A stretch of 64,000 nt of DNA. Origin: Sphingomonas kyeonggiensis (GTDB lineage: Bacteria; Pseudomonadota; Alphaproteobacteria; Sphingomonadales; Sphingomonadaceae). Where the stretch lies: the NCBI RefSeq assembly GCF_014196745.1, contig NZ_JACIEH010000003.1, positions 806,001-870,000 of the forward strand, written 5' to 3'. The notes beneath the pieces were generated by a model. That model saw only the letters and a program-made list of their open reading frames with translations, was not told where the DNA came from and ran no database searches. Below are positions 28,216-35,856 of this stretch, one piece after another. The position numbers and the translations under genes are program-made. The number at the start of each line of letters is the position of its first letter. Position 1 is the stretch's first letter.

Positions 28216-30108
28216 GTGAAGCTTGTTCGGGGCGCCTGGAAGATCCTGGTGGGGATCAAGGACTTTCTGGTCCTGGTCTTCATGCTGCTGTTCTTCACGA
28301 TGTTGTTCGTGGCGCTTTCGGCCAAGCCCAATCCGGCGGCGATCCGCGACGGCGCGTTGCTCGTCTCGCTCGACGGCGCGCTGGTCGAGCAGCCCGAGGA
28401 AGTCGATCCCTTCTCCCGGTTCACCGGCGGCGACGTCGCCAAGCAGCAGCGGTTGCGCGACGTGGTGCGCGCGCTCGATGCGGCGAAGAGCGACGATCAT
28501 GTGAAGGCGGTGGTGCTCGATCTCGATCGCTTCACCGGCGGCTATCCGGCGGCGATCAGCCAGGTCGCCGAAGCGGTGGGCAAGGTGCGCGCCAGCGGCA
28601 AGCCGGTGCTCGCCTATGCCACCGCCTATACCGATGACAGCTATGCGCTGGCCGCCAATGCCAGCGAGATCTGGGTGAACCCGCTGGGCGGCACGATGTT
28701 CGCCGGCCCGGGCGGCACCCGCCTGTTCTACAAGGGCCTGCTCGACAAGCTGGGGGTCAACGCGCACATCTACCGCGTCGGCAAGTTCAAGTCGGCGGTC
28801 GAGCCGTACATGCGCAACGACATGTCGCCCGAGGCCAAGGAAGCCGAGCTGGCGATCTACCAGCCGATCCTCCAGCAATGGCAGGCCGAGATCGCCAAGG
28901 CGCGGCCCAAGGCGCGCATCGCCGACTATCTCGCCAAGCCCGCCGAAGTGGTGGCCGCCGCCAAGGGCGACATCGCCAAGACCAACCTGGACCTGGGTAT
29001 CGTCGACAAGCTCGGCGACCGCATGGCGTTCGGCAAGCGCGTGGCGGAGATCGCCGGCGTGGCGAGCGGCAAGCCGCTGGGCAATTTCAACCGGATCAAG
29101 CTGGCCGACTTCGTCGCCGCGCATCCGCTGCCGACCGGTGGCGACGCGATCGGCGTGATCACCGTCGCCGGCGAGATCGTCGACGGCAAGGCAGGCCCGG
29201 GCCATGCCGGCGGCGACACGATCAGCGCGCAGCTACTCAAGGGGCTGGCGACCAAGAACCTCAAGGCGCTGGTGGTCCGCGTCGATTCGCCGGGCGGTTC
29301 GGCGCTCGCCTCCGAGCAGATCCGCCAGGCGATCCTCCAGGCCAAGGCGCAGGGGCTGCCGGTGGTGGTCTCGATGGGCAGCCTGGCCGCCAGTGGCGGC
29401 TATTGGGTGTCGACCGCGGGCGACACGATCTTCGCCGAGCCCAACACGATCACCGGATCGATCGGCATCTTCGGCGTGATCCCCACCTTCGAGAAGACGC
29501 TCGCCAAGATCGGCGTGGGCGTGGACGGCGTGAAGACCACCCCGCTGAGCGGCCAGCCCGACATACTCGGCGGCACCAACGCGGAGACCGACACGCTGCT
29601 CCAGTCGGCGATCGATGCCGGCTATGCGCGCTTCATCGGGCTGGTCGCGGGCGCCCGCAAGATGACGCCGGAAAAGGTCAACGAGATCGCGCAGGGCCGC
29701 GTCTGGATCGGCGGCACCGCGCACCAGATCGGGCTGGTCGATCGGTTCGGTGGCGTGGACGACGCGATCGCCGAGGCGGCCCGCCGCGCCAAGCTCGACC
29801 CGGCCAAGGTCCATGCCGTCTATCTCGAGAAGGAGCAGTCCGGCTGGGCCAGGCTGATCGAGAGCTTCGCGGACGATTCCAAGGACGAAGGCGACTGGGC
29901 CGATCAGCCGGCGGGGGCGGACATGTTCGCCCGCGTGGCGATCGAGCAGCGGGCGTTGTTCGCCCAGGCGCTGGGCGATGCGAAGCGGCTCGCCAAGGGC
30001 GGCTCGGTCCAGGCCCGCTGCCTCGAATGCGGCGCGCTGGGGCCGGCGACGGCCAGCGTCGAGGACCGCACCCTGTTCGAAGCGATCGCGGCGCGGCTCG
30101 GCCTGTGA
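28216..30108 (+). CDS. sppA: Signal peptide peptidase SppA, 67-kDa type
   Basis: A 630-residue inner-membrane serine protease that clears cleaved signal peptides. The N-terminal helix is at about 16-36. The catalytic Lys192 lies in GKFKSAVEPYMRNDMS in the first half, and the nucleophile Ser393 lies in SMGSLAASGGYW in the second half, the tandem ClpP-like layout of E. coli SppA. The start is GTG with GGGAGC upstream. Its stop overlaps the GTG of the acetyltransferase gene (GTGA), so the two are co-translated. It is unrelated to the ClpP-like pseudoprotease at 48.0-48.9 kb. Confidence 0.93.
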   Translation: MKLVRGAWKILVGIKDFLVLVFMLLFFTMLFVALSAKPNPAAIRDGALLVSLDGALVEQPEEVDPFSRFTGGDVAKQQRLRDVVRALDAAKSDDHVKAVVLDLDRFTGGYPAAISQVAEAVGKVRASGKPVLAYATAYTDDSYALAANASEIWVNPLGGTMFAGPGGTRLFYKGLLDKLGVNAHIYRVGKFKSAVEPYMRNDMSPEAKEAELAIYQPILQQWQAEIAKARPKARIADYLAKPAEVVAAAKGDIAKTNLDLGIVDKLGDRMAFGKRVAEIAGVASGKPLGNFNRIKLADFVAAHPLPTGGDAIGVITVAGEIVDGKAGPGHAGGDTISAQLLKGLATKNLKALVVRVDSPGGSALASEQIRQAILQAKAQGLPVVVSMGSLAASGGYWVSTAGDTIFAEPNTITGSIGIFGVIPTFEKTLAKIGVGVDGVKTTPLSGQPDILGGTNAETDTLLQSAIDAGYARFIGLVAGARKMTPEKVNEIAQGRVWIGGTAHQIGLVDRFGGVDDAIAEAARRAKLDPAKVHAVYLEKEQSGWARLIESFADDSKDEGDWADQPAGADMFARVAIEQRALFAQALGDAKRLAKGGSVQARCLECGALGPATASVEDRTLFEAIAARLGL

Positions 30109-30665
30109 TCGCGATCCGTGCAGCGACGCCCGAGGACGCGGGCGCCATCGCGGCGATCTATGCGCCGCACGTGCTCACCGGTACCGCCTCGTTCGAGATC
30201 GAGCCGCCGGAAAAGGCGGAGATGCGCAGGCGGATGGCGGCGAGCGACGGCCTCTATCCCTGGCTGGTCGCGACCACCGGCGATGTCGATGGCGGGGTGA
30301 TCGGCTATGCCTATGCCAGCAAGTTCCGCGACCGCCCGGCCTATCGCTATGTCTGCGAGACCTCGATCTACCTGACCGACGCGTCGAGCGGTTCGGGTGT
30401 CGGGCGGCTGCTCTACGGCGCGATGGTCGATACGCTGCGTGCCCAGGGCTTCGTCCATGCGATCGGCACGATCACCTTGCCGAACGATCGCTCGATCAAG
30501 CTGCACGAGGCGGTCGGCTTCCGCCGCCAGGGCGTGTACCGCGAAGTCGGCTACAAGCATGGCCAGTGGATCGATGTCGGTTTCTGGCAGGTCGAGCTCA
30601 ACGAGCCGCGCGTGCCGCCGGTCGAGCCGCGCCGTTTCGCCGATATGGGGTTAGTCCGGGATTGA
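30105..30665 (+). CDS. GNAT-family N-acetyltransferase (phosphinothricin acetyltransferase-like)
   Basis: A 186-residue enzyme starting at GTG (VIAIRAATPEDAGAIAAIYAPHV). The family opening IRxATPxDxxxIxxIY and the acetyl-CoA region (GSGVGRLLYGAMVDTLRAQG, then GTITLPNDRSIKLHEAVGF) resemble the Pat/MnaT subgroup, whose members acetylate methionine sulfone, sulfoximine or phosphinothricin. The substrate is not fixed by sequence alone. The GTG overlaps the sppA stop by four bases. Confidence 0.85.
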   Translation: MIAIRAATPEDAGAIAAIYAPHVLTGTASFEIEPPEKAEMRRRMAASDGLYPWLVATTGDVDGGVIGYAYASKFRDRPAYRYVCETSIYLTDASSGSGVGRLLYGAMVDTLRAQGFVHAIGTITLPNDRSIKLHEAVGFRRQGVYREVGYKHGQWIDVGFWQVELNEPRVPPVEPRRFADMGLVRD

Positions 30666-30725
30666 GCCCGGCAGGGGCCGGCGTCTATCGGCACGGTCTG
30701 TCAGTAACGCGTGGTCCGGTGTCGC

Positions 30726-31112
30726 ATGCCCCACAATGTTTCGCACAGCATCCAGGTCGACCTGGATCGCAAGCTGGTCGATCTGCGCATTGGCGGGCTG
30801 ATCTCGCCTGAGGATGCCGCCTGGATCGGCGAGGAGCTGCGCGCGGCGATCCGCGCGCTCGGCCCCGATGTCGGCAAGCACGTCACCCTTTATGACGGCA
30901 GCGGGGTTCCCGTCGTGCCGCAGGAGACGGTGGAGCTGATCAAGAACACGCTCGACAATCCGGCGGTGCGCGCGATCTGGGCGCGCAAGGTCGCCTTCGT
31001 GGTCAGCACCGCGCTCGCCAGGATGCAGGCGCAGCGGCTGCGCGAGGTGCGTGCCGATATCGGCATCTTCGACGATCGCGAGCGCGCGATCGCCTGGCTG
31101 ATGGAGCCCTGA
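30726..31112 (+). CDS. STAS/SpoIIAA-like small cytoplasmic protein
   Basis: A 128-residue protein beginning MPHNVSHSIQVDLDRKLVDL. The order of short strands and helices (VDLRIGGLISPEDAAWIGEEL, VTLYDGSGVPVV, RKVAFVVST, ERAIAWLMEP) resembles SpoIIAA-like STAS folds, but no conserved serine for phosphorylation is apparent. The call is tentative. The ATG at 30726 is preferred over the GTG at 30711. It is 60 bases after the acetyltransferase gene with no strong ribosome-binding site. Confidence 0.5.
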   Translation: MPHNVSHSIQVDLDRKLVDLRIGGLISPEDAAWIGEELRAAIRALGPDVGKHVTLYDGSGVPVVPQETVELIKNTLDNPAVRAIWARKVAFVVSTALARMQAQRLREVRADIGIFDDRERAIAWLMEP

Positions 31113-31149
31113 TCCGATTCGTCTCCTCCCTGGCAGGCCGGGGGAGGAA

Positions 31150-31524
31150 TCAGTCGACCCGCACGAACGCGCGGCGGCCATTCTCGGTGATCATCGCGAA
31201 GCCGGTTGCGGTCCGCTCCAGGCGGACGCCTTCCAACTCGAGCCCGGTGGGAGCCACGGTGACGATGCCGTCGGACACCGGCCCGGAATCGTTGCGATAA
31301 GCGAAGCGTATCTGCGTGCCGTCCCAGCGATAGTCGGTATCCCCCTGATAGACCTTCTCGCCCGTATCGACGACTTCGTGATGGTCGCGCACGCCGGCAT
31401 CGGTGCGCGTGAAACAGTGCGTGTCGGTCACCTCGGGGGCGAGCGTGGTGCGCCAGCAATGGCCCGTCCAATAGTCGAGCGGGGCGAGCGGATCCTGGGC
31501 GGCGAGGAGTAGGGCGAGAAGCAT
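31150..31524 (-). CDS. Hypothetical protein with signal-like N-terminus, 124 aa
   Basis: I do not recognise the family. The first residues (MLLALLLAAQ) resemble a short export signal, then PLDYWTGHCWRTTLAPEVTD, a Cys/Trp-containing segment, and alternating strands (YRWDGTQIRFAYRNDSG, VTVAPTGLELEGVRL), suggesting a small beta-rich fold. The ATG shares its A with the TGA of the TRIC gene (TGATG), so translation is coupled. A TTG one codon upstream is a less likely start. Confidence 0.55.
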   Translation of the reverse strand: MLLALLLAAQDPLAPLDYWTGHCWRTTLAPEVTDTHCFTRTDAGVRDHHEVVDTGEKVYQGDTDYRWDGTQIRFAYRNDSGPVSDGIVTVAPTGLELEGVRLERTATGFAMITENGRRAFVRVD

Positions 31525-32159
31525 CAACGGCGCCCTCTATAAGCGGGCAGGCCGAGCTTCCACACGATCGCCGCGCCGCGCAGGCCGAAGCCGGCACAGG
31601 CGGCGAGCAGGCCGGCGGCGAACACCGGAAGGCCGGCTAGGGTCAACGCCACCTGCAGCGCCGCGGTGAGCGCCGCGGCGGTGACGTAGAGCTCCGGCCG
31701 CATCAGGATCGAAGGCTCGCCCGCCAGCACGTCGCGGATGATGCCGCCCACGCATGCGGTGACCACGCCCATCACCGCGGCGGGCACCGGCGGGATGCCG
31801 TAGCTCAGCGCCTTGGCCGCGCCGAACGCGGCATAGGCGGCGAGCCCGAAGGCATCGAGCCAGGCGAGCGTCGTGTCGCTCCACCAGCGCTGCGGGGTGA
31901 TCCAGACGAGCAGCGCGACGCTCAGCACCAGCGCCGCGACGGTCGCGTCGTGCACCCAGAAGACCGGCGCGCCGATCAGCAGGTCGCGGATCGTGCCACC
32001 GCCCACGCCGGTGACGAGCGCGAAGAAGGCGGCGGTGACGAAGGTCTGGGCGCGATGCGCGGCGGCGAGCGCGCCAGTGGCGGCGAACACAGCGATGCCG
32101 AACAGGTCCAGCCAGGGCAGGATCGGCCCGATCCGGGCGGCGGCGTCTACGGTTTCCAT
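31524..32159 (-). CDS. TRIC-family trimeric intracellular cation channel homologue (UPF0126)
   Basis: An inner-membrane protein of about 211 residues with seven predicted helices in two similar halves. Each half carries the family signature: GVGGGTIRDLLIG in the first and CVGGIIRDVLAG in the second. Bacterial TRIC homologues form K+-permeable channels; the physiological role is usually unknown. The ATG at 32159 is preferred to the TTG at 32165. It heads a two-gene unit with the small protein downstream and is divergent from the DUF1275 gene. Confidence 0.88.
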   Translation of the reverse strand: METVDAAARIGPILPWLDLFGIAVFAATGALAAAHRAQTFVTAAFFALVTGVGGGTIRDLLIGAPVFWVHDATVAALVLSVALLVWITPQRWWSDTTLAWLDAFGLAAYAAFGAAKALSYGIPPVPAAVMGVVTACVGGIIRDVLAGEPSILMRPELYVTAAALTAALQVALTLAGLPVFAAGLLAACAGFGLRGAAIVWKLGLPAYRGRR

Positions 32160-32209
32160 GACCAATGTTTCATGGCGTGATGGCTTGCTGTCAAATGCGC
32201 GGCTGGGGC

Positions 32210-32887
32210 ATGAGTGCGGTCATGCAGCGTACCGAGTCCCCGCTAATCGTCATCGCCATCTGCCTTGCCGCGCTCGCCGGCTTCGTCGATGCGTTGGCCT
32301 TCACCAGCCTGGGCGGCTTCTTCGCCTCGTTCATGAGCGGCAACACCACCCGGCTGGGCGTGGGGCTGGGCGCCAACCTGCCCGGCGACGCGGCGGTGGC
32401 CGGCAGCCTGGTGATGAGCTTCGTCAGCGGCGTGATCCTGGCCAGCGTGGTGACGCGCTGGCGCCAGGCGCGGTTCCGCGAGAGCCTGATGCTGGTGGTG
32501 ACGGCGCTGCTCGTCGCCGCCGCGACGGTCGCCAGCCTGATGCCGGGGCCGATCGTGCTGATCTTCCTCGCCATGGCGATGGGCTGCGAGAACGGCATCC
32601 TCCACCGCGAGGGCGAAGTGACGGTGGGCGTGACCTATATGACCGGATCCTTGGTCAAGATGGGCCAGAAGCTCGCCGGCGCGCTGATGGGCGATCCTGA
32701 TCGCTGGGCCTGGGCCGCCTATCTGTTCCTGTGGCTCGGCTTCATCGCCGGCGCGGTGATGGGCGCGGCGAGCCATGCCCGCTGGGGCTGGCAGGCGCTG
32801 TGGCTCGCGCCGATCGCCAGCGCGGTGCTCGCCTTCGCGCTGCTACGCATGCGACCGCGGCTGAGCGGGCCGGTGGTGGTGCACTAA
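32210..32887 (+). CDS. YoaK-family (DUF1275) membrane protein
   Basis: About 225 residues with six hydrophobic segments. Family features include GFVDALAFTSLGGFFASFMSGNTTRLG near the start, then GCENGILHREGEVTVGVTYMTGSLVKMGQ and a final set of helices. DUF1275 proteins are predicted inner-membrane transporters with no confirmed substrate. The start at 32210 follows TGGGG; an in-frame ATG at 32222 is also possible. It is divergent from the TRIC gene. Confidence 0.85.
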   Translation: MSAVMQRTESPLIVIAICLAALAGFVDALAFTSLGGFFASFMSGNTTRLGVGLGANLPGDAAVAGSLVMSFVSGVILASVVTRWRQARFRESLMLVVTALLVAAATVASLMPGPIVLIFLAMAMGCENGILHREGEVTVGVTYMTGSLVKMGQKLAGALMGDPDRWAWAAYLFLWLGFIAGAVMGAASHARWGWQALWLAPIASAVLAFALLRMRPRLSGPVVVH

Positions 32888-32888
32888 A

Positions 32889-33017
32889 CCCTCTACCGCT
32901 TGCGGGAGAGGGTGGCCGAGCAACGCGAGGCCGGGTGAGGGTGCGTGCGAGCAACGCGCGCTTCGCCTGCCCTCTCTGACACCCTCACCCCGGCCCTCTC
33001 CCGCAAGCGGGAGAGGG
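32889..33017. repeat. Long inverted repeat built on CTCTCCCGCAAGCGGGAGAG
   Basis: The left part (from 32889) reads CCCTCTACCGCTTGCGGGAG and on through GAGGGTG. The right part (32980-33017) reads CACCCTCACCCCGGCCCTCT through GAGAGGG. They are near reverse complements, and each contains a CCGC/GCGG mini-hairpin. The left copy carries an extra 18-base segment. The repeat fills most of the gap between the DUF1275 gene and lpdA. Elements like this are common in intergenic DNA of this group. Confidence 0.65.
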
Positions 33018-33035
33018 AGATTCCCGCAAAAAGAA

Positions 33036-33060
33036 AAGGCCGGGCATCGAGCCCGGCCTT
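33036..33060 (-). terminator. Intrinsic terminator of the TCA operon
   Basis: A perfect 10-base stem, AAGGCCGGGC / GCCCGGCCTT, around a 5-base loop. On the minus strand it is followed by TTCTTTTT, so it ends lpdA transcription about 41 bases after its stop. It may also work in the opposite direction. Confidence 0.88.
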
Positions 33061-33100
33061 CTCCTAACCCGTCCCCACTGGGAGGGGCCTTTGGTGTCGA

Positions 33101-34495
33101 TCAAATATGGATCGGCTTGCCCTGCACCGCCATCGCCGCTTCCTTGAACGCTTCCGAATGCGTCGGGTGGGCGTGGCAGGTGTAGGCGATGTCTTCCGAC
33201 GTCGCGCCGAACTCCATTGCCTGCGCCGCCTGGGCGATCATCGTGCCGGCGACCGACGCGATCATCCACACGCCGAGCACGCGGTCCGACTTGGCGTCGG
33301 CGATCACCTTAACCCAGCCGTCGGGCTCGTGGTTGGTCTTGGCGCGCGAATTGGCGACCATGGGGAACTTGCCGACCTTGACCTCGGTGCGCTCCTTGGC
33401 CTGCTCCTCGGTCAGGCCGACACCGGCGATCTCGGGCCAGGTGTAGACGACCGACGGGATCACGTCGTGGTTCACTATGCCGGTCAGGCCGGCGATGTTC
33501 TCGGCGACCGCGATGCCTTCATCCTCGGCCTTGTGCGCGAGCATCGGGCCGGGGACGACGTCGCCGATCGCCCAGATGCCGGGGACCGAGGTGCGGAAGT
33601 CGTGATCGATCTCGACCTGGCCGCGCTGGTTGGTCGAGAGACCGGCGGCCTCGAGGCCGAGGCCCGAGGTGTTCGGGCGGCGGCCGATCGAGACCAGCAC
33701 CGCGTCCGCCTCAAGGGTTTCGGCGGCGCCGCCAGCCGACGGCTCGAGGGTGAGGGTGGCCTTGTCGCCATTGACCTGCACGCCGGTCACCTTGGTGCTC
33801 AGCTTGAGGGTCATGCCCTGCTTCTTGAACAGCTTGCCGGCTTCCTTGCGGACTTCGCCGTCCATGCCCGGGAGCAGCTGGTCGAGGAACTCGACCACGG
33901 TGACCTTGGCGCCGACGCGGCGCCACACCGAGCCGAGCTCGAGGCCGATCACGCCGCCGCCGATGACGACGAGATGCTCGGGAACCTTGGGCAGCTCGAG
34001 CGCGCCGGTCGAGTCGACGACGACCTTCTGGTCGATCTCGACGCCGGGCAGCGGGGTGACCGAGGAGCCGGTGGCGATGATGATGTTCTTGGCGCGGACC
34101 GTGCGGTCACCCACGGTGACGCTGTCCTTGCCGGTGAACGTCGCATGGCCCTTGAGCCACTCGACCTTGTTCTTCTTGAACAGGAACTCGATGCCGCCGG
34201 TCAGGCCCTTCACCGCGTCGATGCGCTGGGCATGCATCGCGTCGAGGTCGAGCTCGACTGTCGGGGTCTTGATGCCGAGCTTGGCGAGCTTGCCGCTGGC
34301 GGCTTCCTCGAACAGCTCCGACGCGTGCAGCAGCGCCTTGGAGGGGATGCAGCCGACGTTGAGGCAGGTGCCGCCCAGCGTCGCGCGGCTCTCGGCGCAC
34401 GCGGTCTTGAGGCCCAGCTGCGCCGCGCGGATCGCCGCGACATAGCCGCCGGGGCCCGAACCGATCACCAGGACGTCGAAATCATAGTCGGCCAT
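33101..34495 (-). CDS. lpdA: Dihydrolipoyl dehydrogenase (E3)
   Basis: A 464-residue flavoprotein that reoxidises dihydrolipoamide with NAD+. The FAD motif is GSGPGGYVAAI, and the redox disulfide is GGTCLNVGCIPSKALLH. The NAD domain has IGGGVIGLELGSVW. The C-terminal interface ends with HAHPTHSEAFKEAAM, carrying the catalytic His-Glu pair. It is the last gene of the TCA operon and supplies the E3 subunit for the 2-oxoglutarate dehydrogenase encoded by sucA and sucB. It may also serve other lipoate complexes. Confidence 0.97.
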   Translation of the reverse strand: MADYDFDVLVIGSGPGGYVAAIRAAQLGLKTACAESRATLGGTCLNVGCIPSKALLHASELFEEAASGKLAKLGIKTPTVELDLDAMHAQRIDAVKGLTGGIEFLFKKNKVEWLKGHATFTGKDSVTVGDRTVRAKNIIIATGSSVTPLPGVEIDQKVVVDSTGALELPKVPEHLVVIGGGVIGLELGSVWRRVGAKVTVVEFLDQLLPGMDGEVRKEAGKLFKKQGMTLKLSTKVTGVQVNGDKATLTLEPSAGGAAETLEADAVLVSIGRRPNTSGLGLEAAGLSTNQRGQVEIDHDFRTSVPGIWAIGDVVPGPMLAHKAEDEGIAVAENIAGLTGIVNHDVIPSVVYTWPEIAGVGLTEEQAKERTEVKVGKFPMVANSRAKTNHEPDGWVKVIADAKSDRVLGVWMIASVAGTMIAQAAQAMEFGATSEDIAYTCHAHPTHSEAFKEAAMAVQGKPIHI

Positions 34496-34508
34496 TTTTC
34501 GTTCCCTT

Positions 34509-34609
34509 GTTCCCCGAATGCCGGGGCCCAGTTTCGAGACGGAATCTGGTGCGCGTCTCGCTTAGTTTCAAACGTCATCGCAACTGGACCCCGGCCTTCG
34601 CCGGGGAAC
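34509..34609. repeat. Diverged paired repeat between sucB and lpdA
   Basis: GTTCCCCGAATGCCGGGGCC (34509-) and CTGGACCCCGGCCTTCGCCG (to 34609) form an imperfect inverted pair. Each half is itself a small hairpin. It is a relative of the repeat at 6747-6828 with altered ends. It lies inside an operon, so it could trim or stabilise the message between sucB and lpdA, not only terminate it. Confidence 0.55.
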
Positions 34610-34625
34610 AGTCGGTTTGCTTCGA

Positions 34626-35831
34626 TCAGAGGTCGATCAGCAGGCGGGTCGGATCCTCGATCGCGTTCTTGAGCGCGACGAGGAAGGTCACCGCCTCGCG
34701 GCCATCGACCAGGCGGTGGTCGTAGCTGAGCGCGAGGTACATCATCGGACGGACGACGACCTGGCCGTCCCGGACCACCGGGCGGTCCTCGATGCGGTGC
34801 AGGCCGAGCACGGCCGACTGCGGCGGGTTGATGATCGGAGTCGACATCAGCGAGCCGAACACGCCGCCGTTCGAGATGGTGAAGGTACCGCCCTTCATCT
34901 CGTCCATCTTGAGCGTGCCGTCCTTGGCGCGCTTGCCGAAGTCGCCGATCGTCTTCTCGATGCCGGCCACCGAAAGCGTCTCGGCGTCGCGGATCACGGG
35001 GACGACCAGGCCCTGCGGGGCCGAGACGGCGACCGAGATGTCGCAATAATCGTGATAGACGATCTCATCGCCTTCGATCGAGCCGTTGACGCCCGGGATG
35101 TCCTTGAGCGCCATGCAGGCGGCCTTCACGAAGAAGCCCATGAAGCCGAGGCGAACGCCGTGCTTCTTCTCGAACAGGTCCTTGTACTTGGTACGCGCCT
35201 CGATCACCGCGGTCATGTCCACGTCGTTGAACGTGGTGAGCATGGCGGCAGTGTTCTGCGCTTCCTTGAGGCGCTTGGCGACGGTCTGGCGCAGGCGCGT
35301 CATCTTGACGCGCTCTTCCTTGCGGCCGCTGGCCGAGGGAGCCGGAGCGGCAGCGGGCGCCGGGGTGGCGGCCGGAACGGGCTTGTTGCTCGCGGCGGTC
35401 AGCACGTCGTCCTTGGTCAGGCGGCCGTCCTTGCCGGTGCCCTGCACGGTCGACGGATCGACACCGGTCTCGAGCACCGCGCGGCGCACCGACGGCGAGA
35501 GCGCAGCGGCTTCGCTGCTGGCCGGAGCCGGGGCAGCGGCCGGAGCCGGTGCCGGTGCGGCGGCGGGGGCCGCTGCAGGCGCCGCGGCGGCAGCGCCGCC
35601 CTCGGTCACCACGGCGATCACTGCGCCGACCTCGACCGTGTCGCCGACCTTGACGAGCTGATCGCCCATCACGCCCGCGACCGGGCTGCCGACTTCCACC
35701 GAGACCTTGTCGGTCTCGAGGCTGGCGATCGGCTCGTCGAGCTGCACGGGATCACCCGGGTTCTTCAGCCATTCACCAAGCGTGGCTTCGGTGATCGATT
35801 CACCCAGCACCGGGACTTTAACGTCTGCCAT
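34626..35831 (-). CDS. sucB: 2-oxoglutarate dehydrogenase E2, dihydrolipoyl succinyltransferase
   Basis: A 401-residue lipoate acyltransferase. The single lipoyl domain contains the lipoylated Lys in ETDKVSVEVGSP. An Ala/Pro-rich linker (about 75-115) leads to a peripheral subunit-binding domain (LSPSVRRAVLETGVDPSTV) and the catalytic domain, ending with the HxxxD motif in LSYDHRLVDGREAV. The start is the ATG at 35831 (MADVKVPVLGESI) with AGGAAAG upstream; the frame extends to 35909 inside sucA and is rejected. It lies 25 bases downstream of sucA. Confidence 0.96.
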   Translation of the reverse strand: MADVKVPVLGESITEATLGEWLKNPGDPVQLDEPIASLETDKVSVEVGSPVAGVMGDQLVKVGDTVEVGAVIAVVTEGGAAAAAPAAAPAAAPAPAPAAAPAPASSEAAALSPSVRRAVLETGVDPSTVQGTGKDGRLTKDDVLTAASNKPVPAATPAPAAAPAPSASGRKEERVKMTRLRQTVAKRLKEAQNTAAMLTTFNDVDMTAVIEARTKYKDLFEKKHGVRLGFMGFFVKAACMALKDIPGVNGSIEGDEIVYHDYCDISVAVSAPQGLVVPVIRDAETLSVAGIEKTIGDFGKRAKDGTLKMDEMKGGTFTISNGGVFGSLMSTPIINPPQSAVLGLHRIEDRPVVRDGQVVVRPMMYLALSYDHRLVDGREAVTFLVALKNAIEDPTRLLIDL

Positions 35832-35856
35832 TGTCTTTCCTCGTTCCCTGGGGATC

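Noticed and set aside
28878..30104. Long upstream extension of the acetyltransferase reading frame
   Set aside because: This stretch is the sppA gene in another frame. The GTG at 30105, overlapping the sppA stop, gives the family start.
32889..33017. Inverted repeat as insertion-sequence ends or a CRISPR array
   Set aside because: No transposase lies between the arms, the repeats are inverted not direct, and no regular spacers are present.
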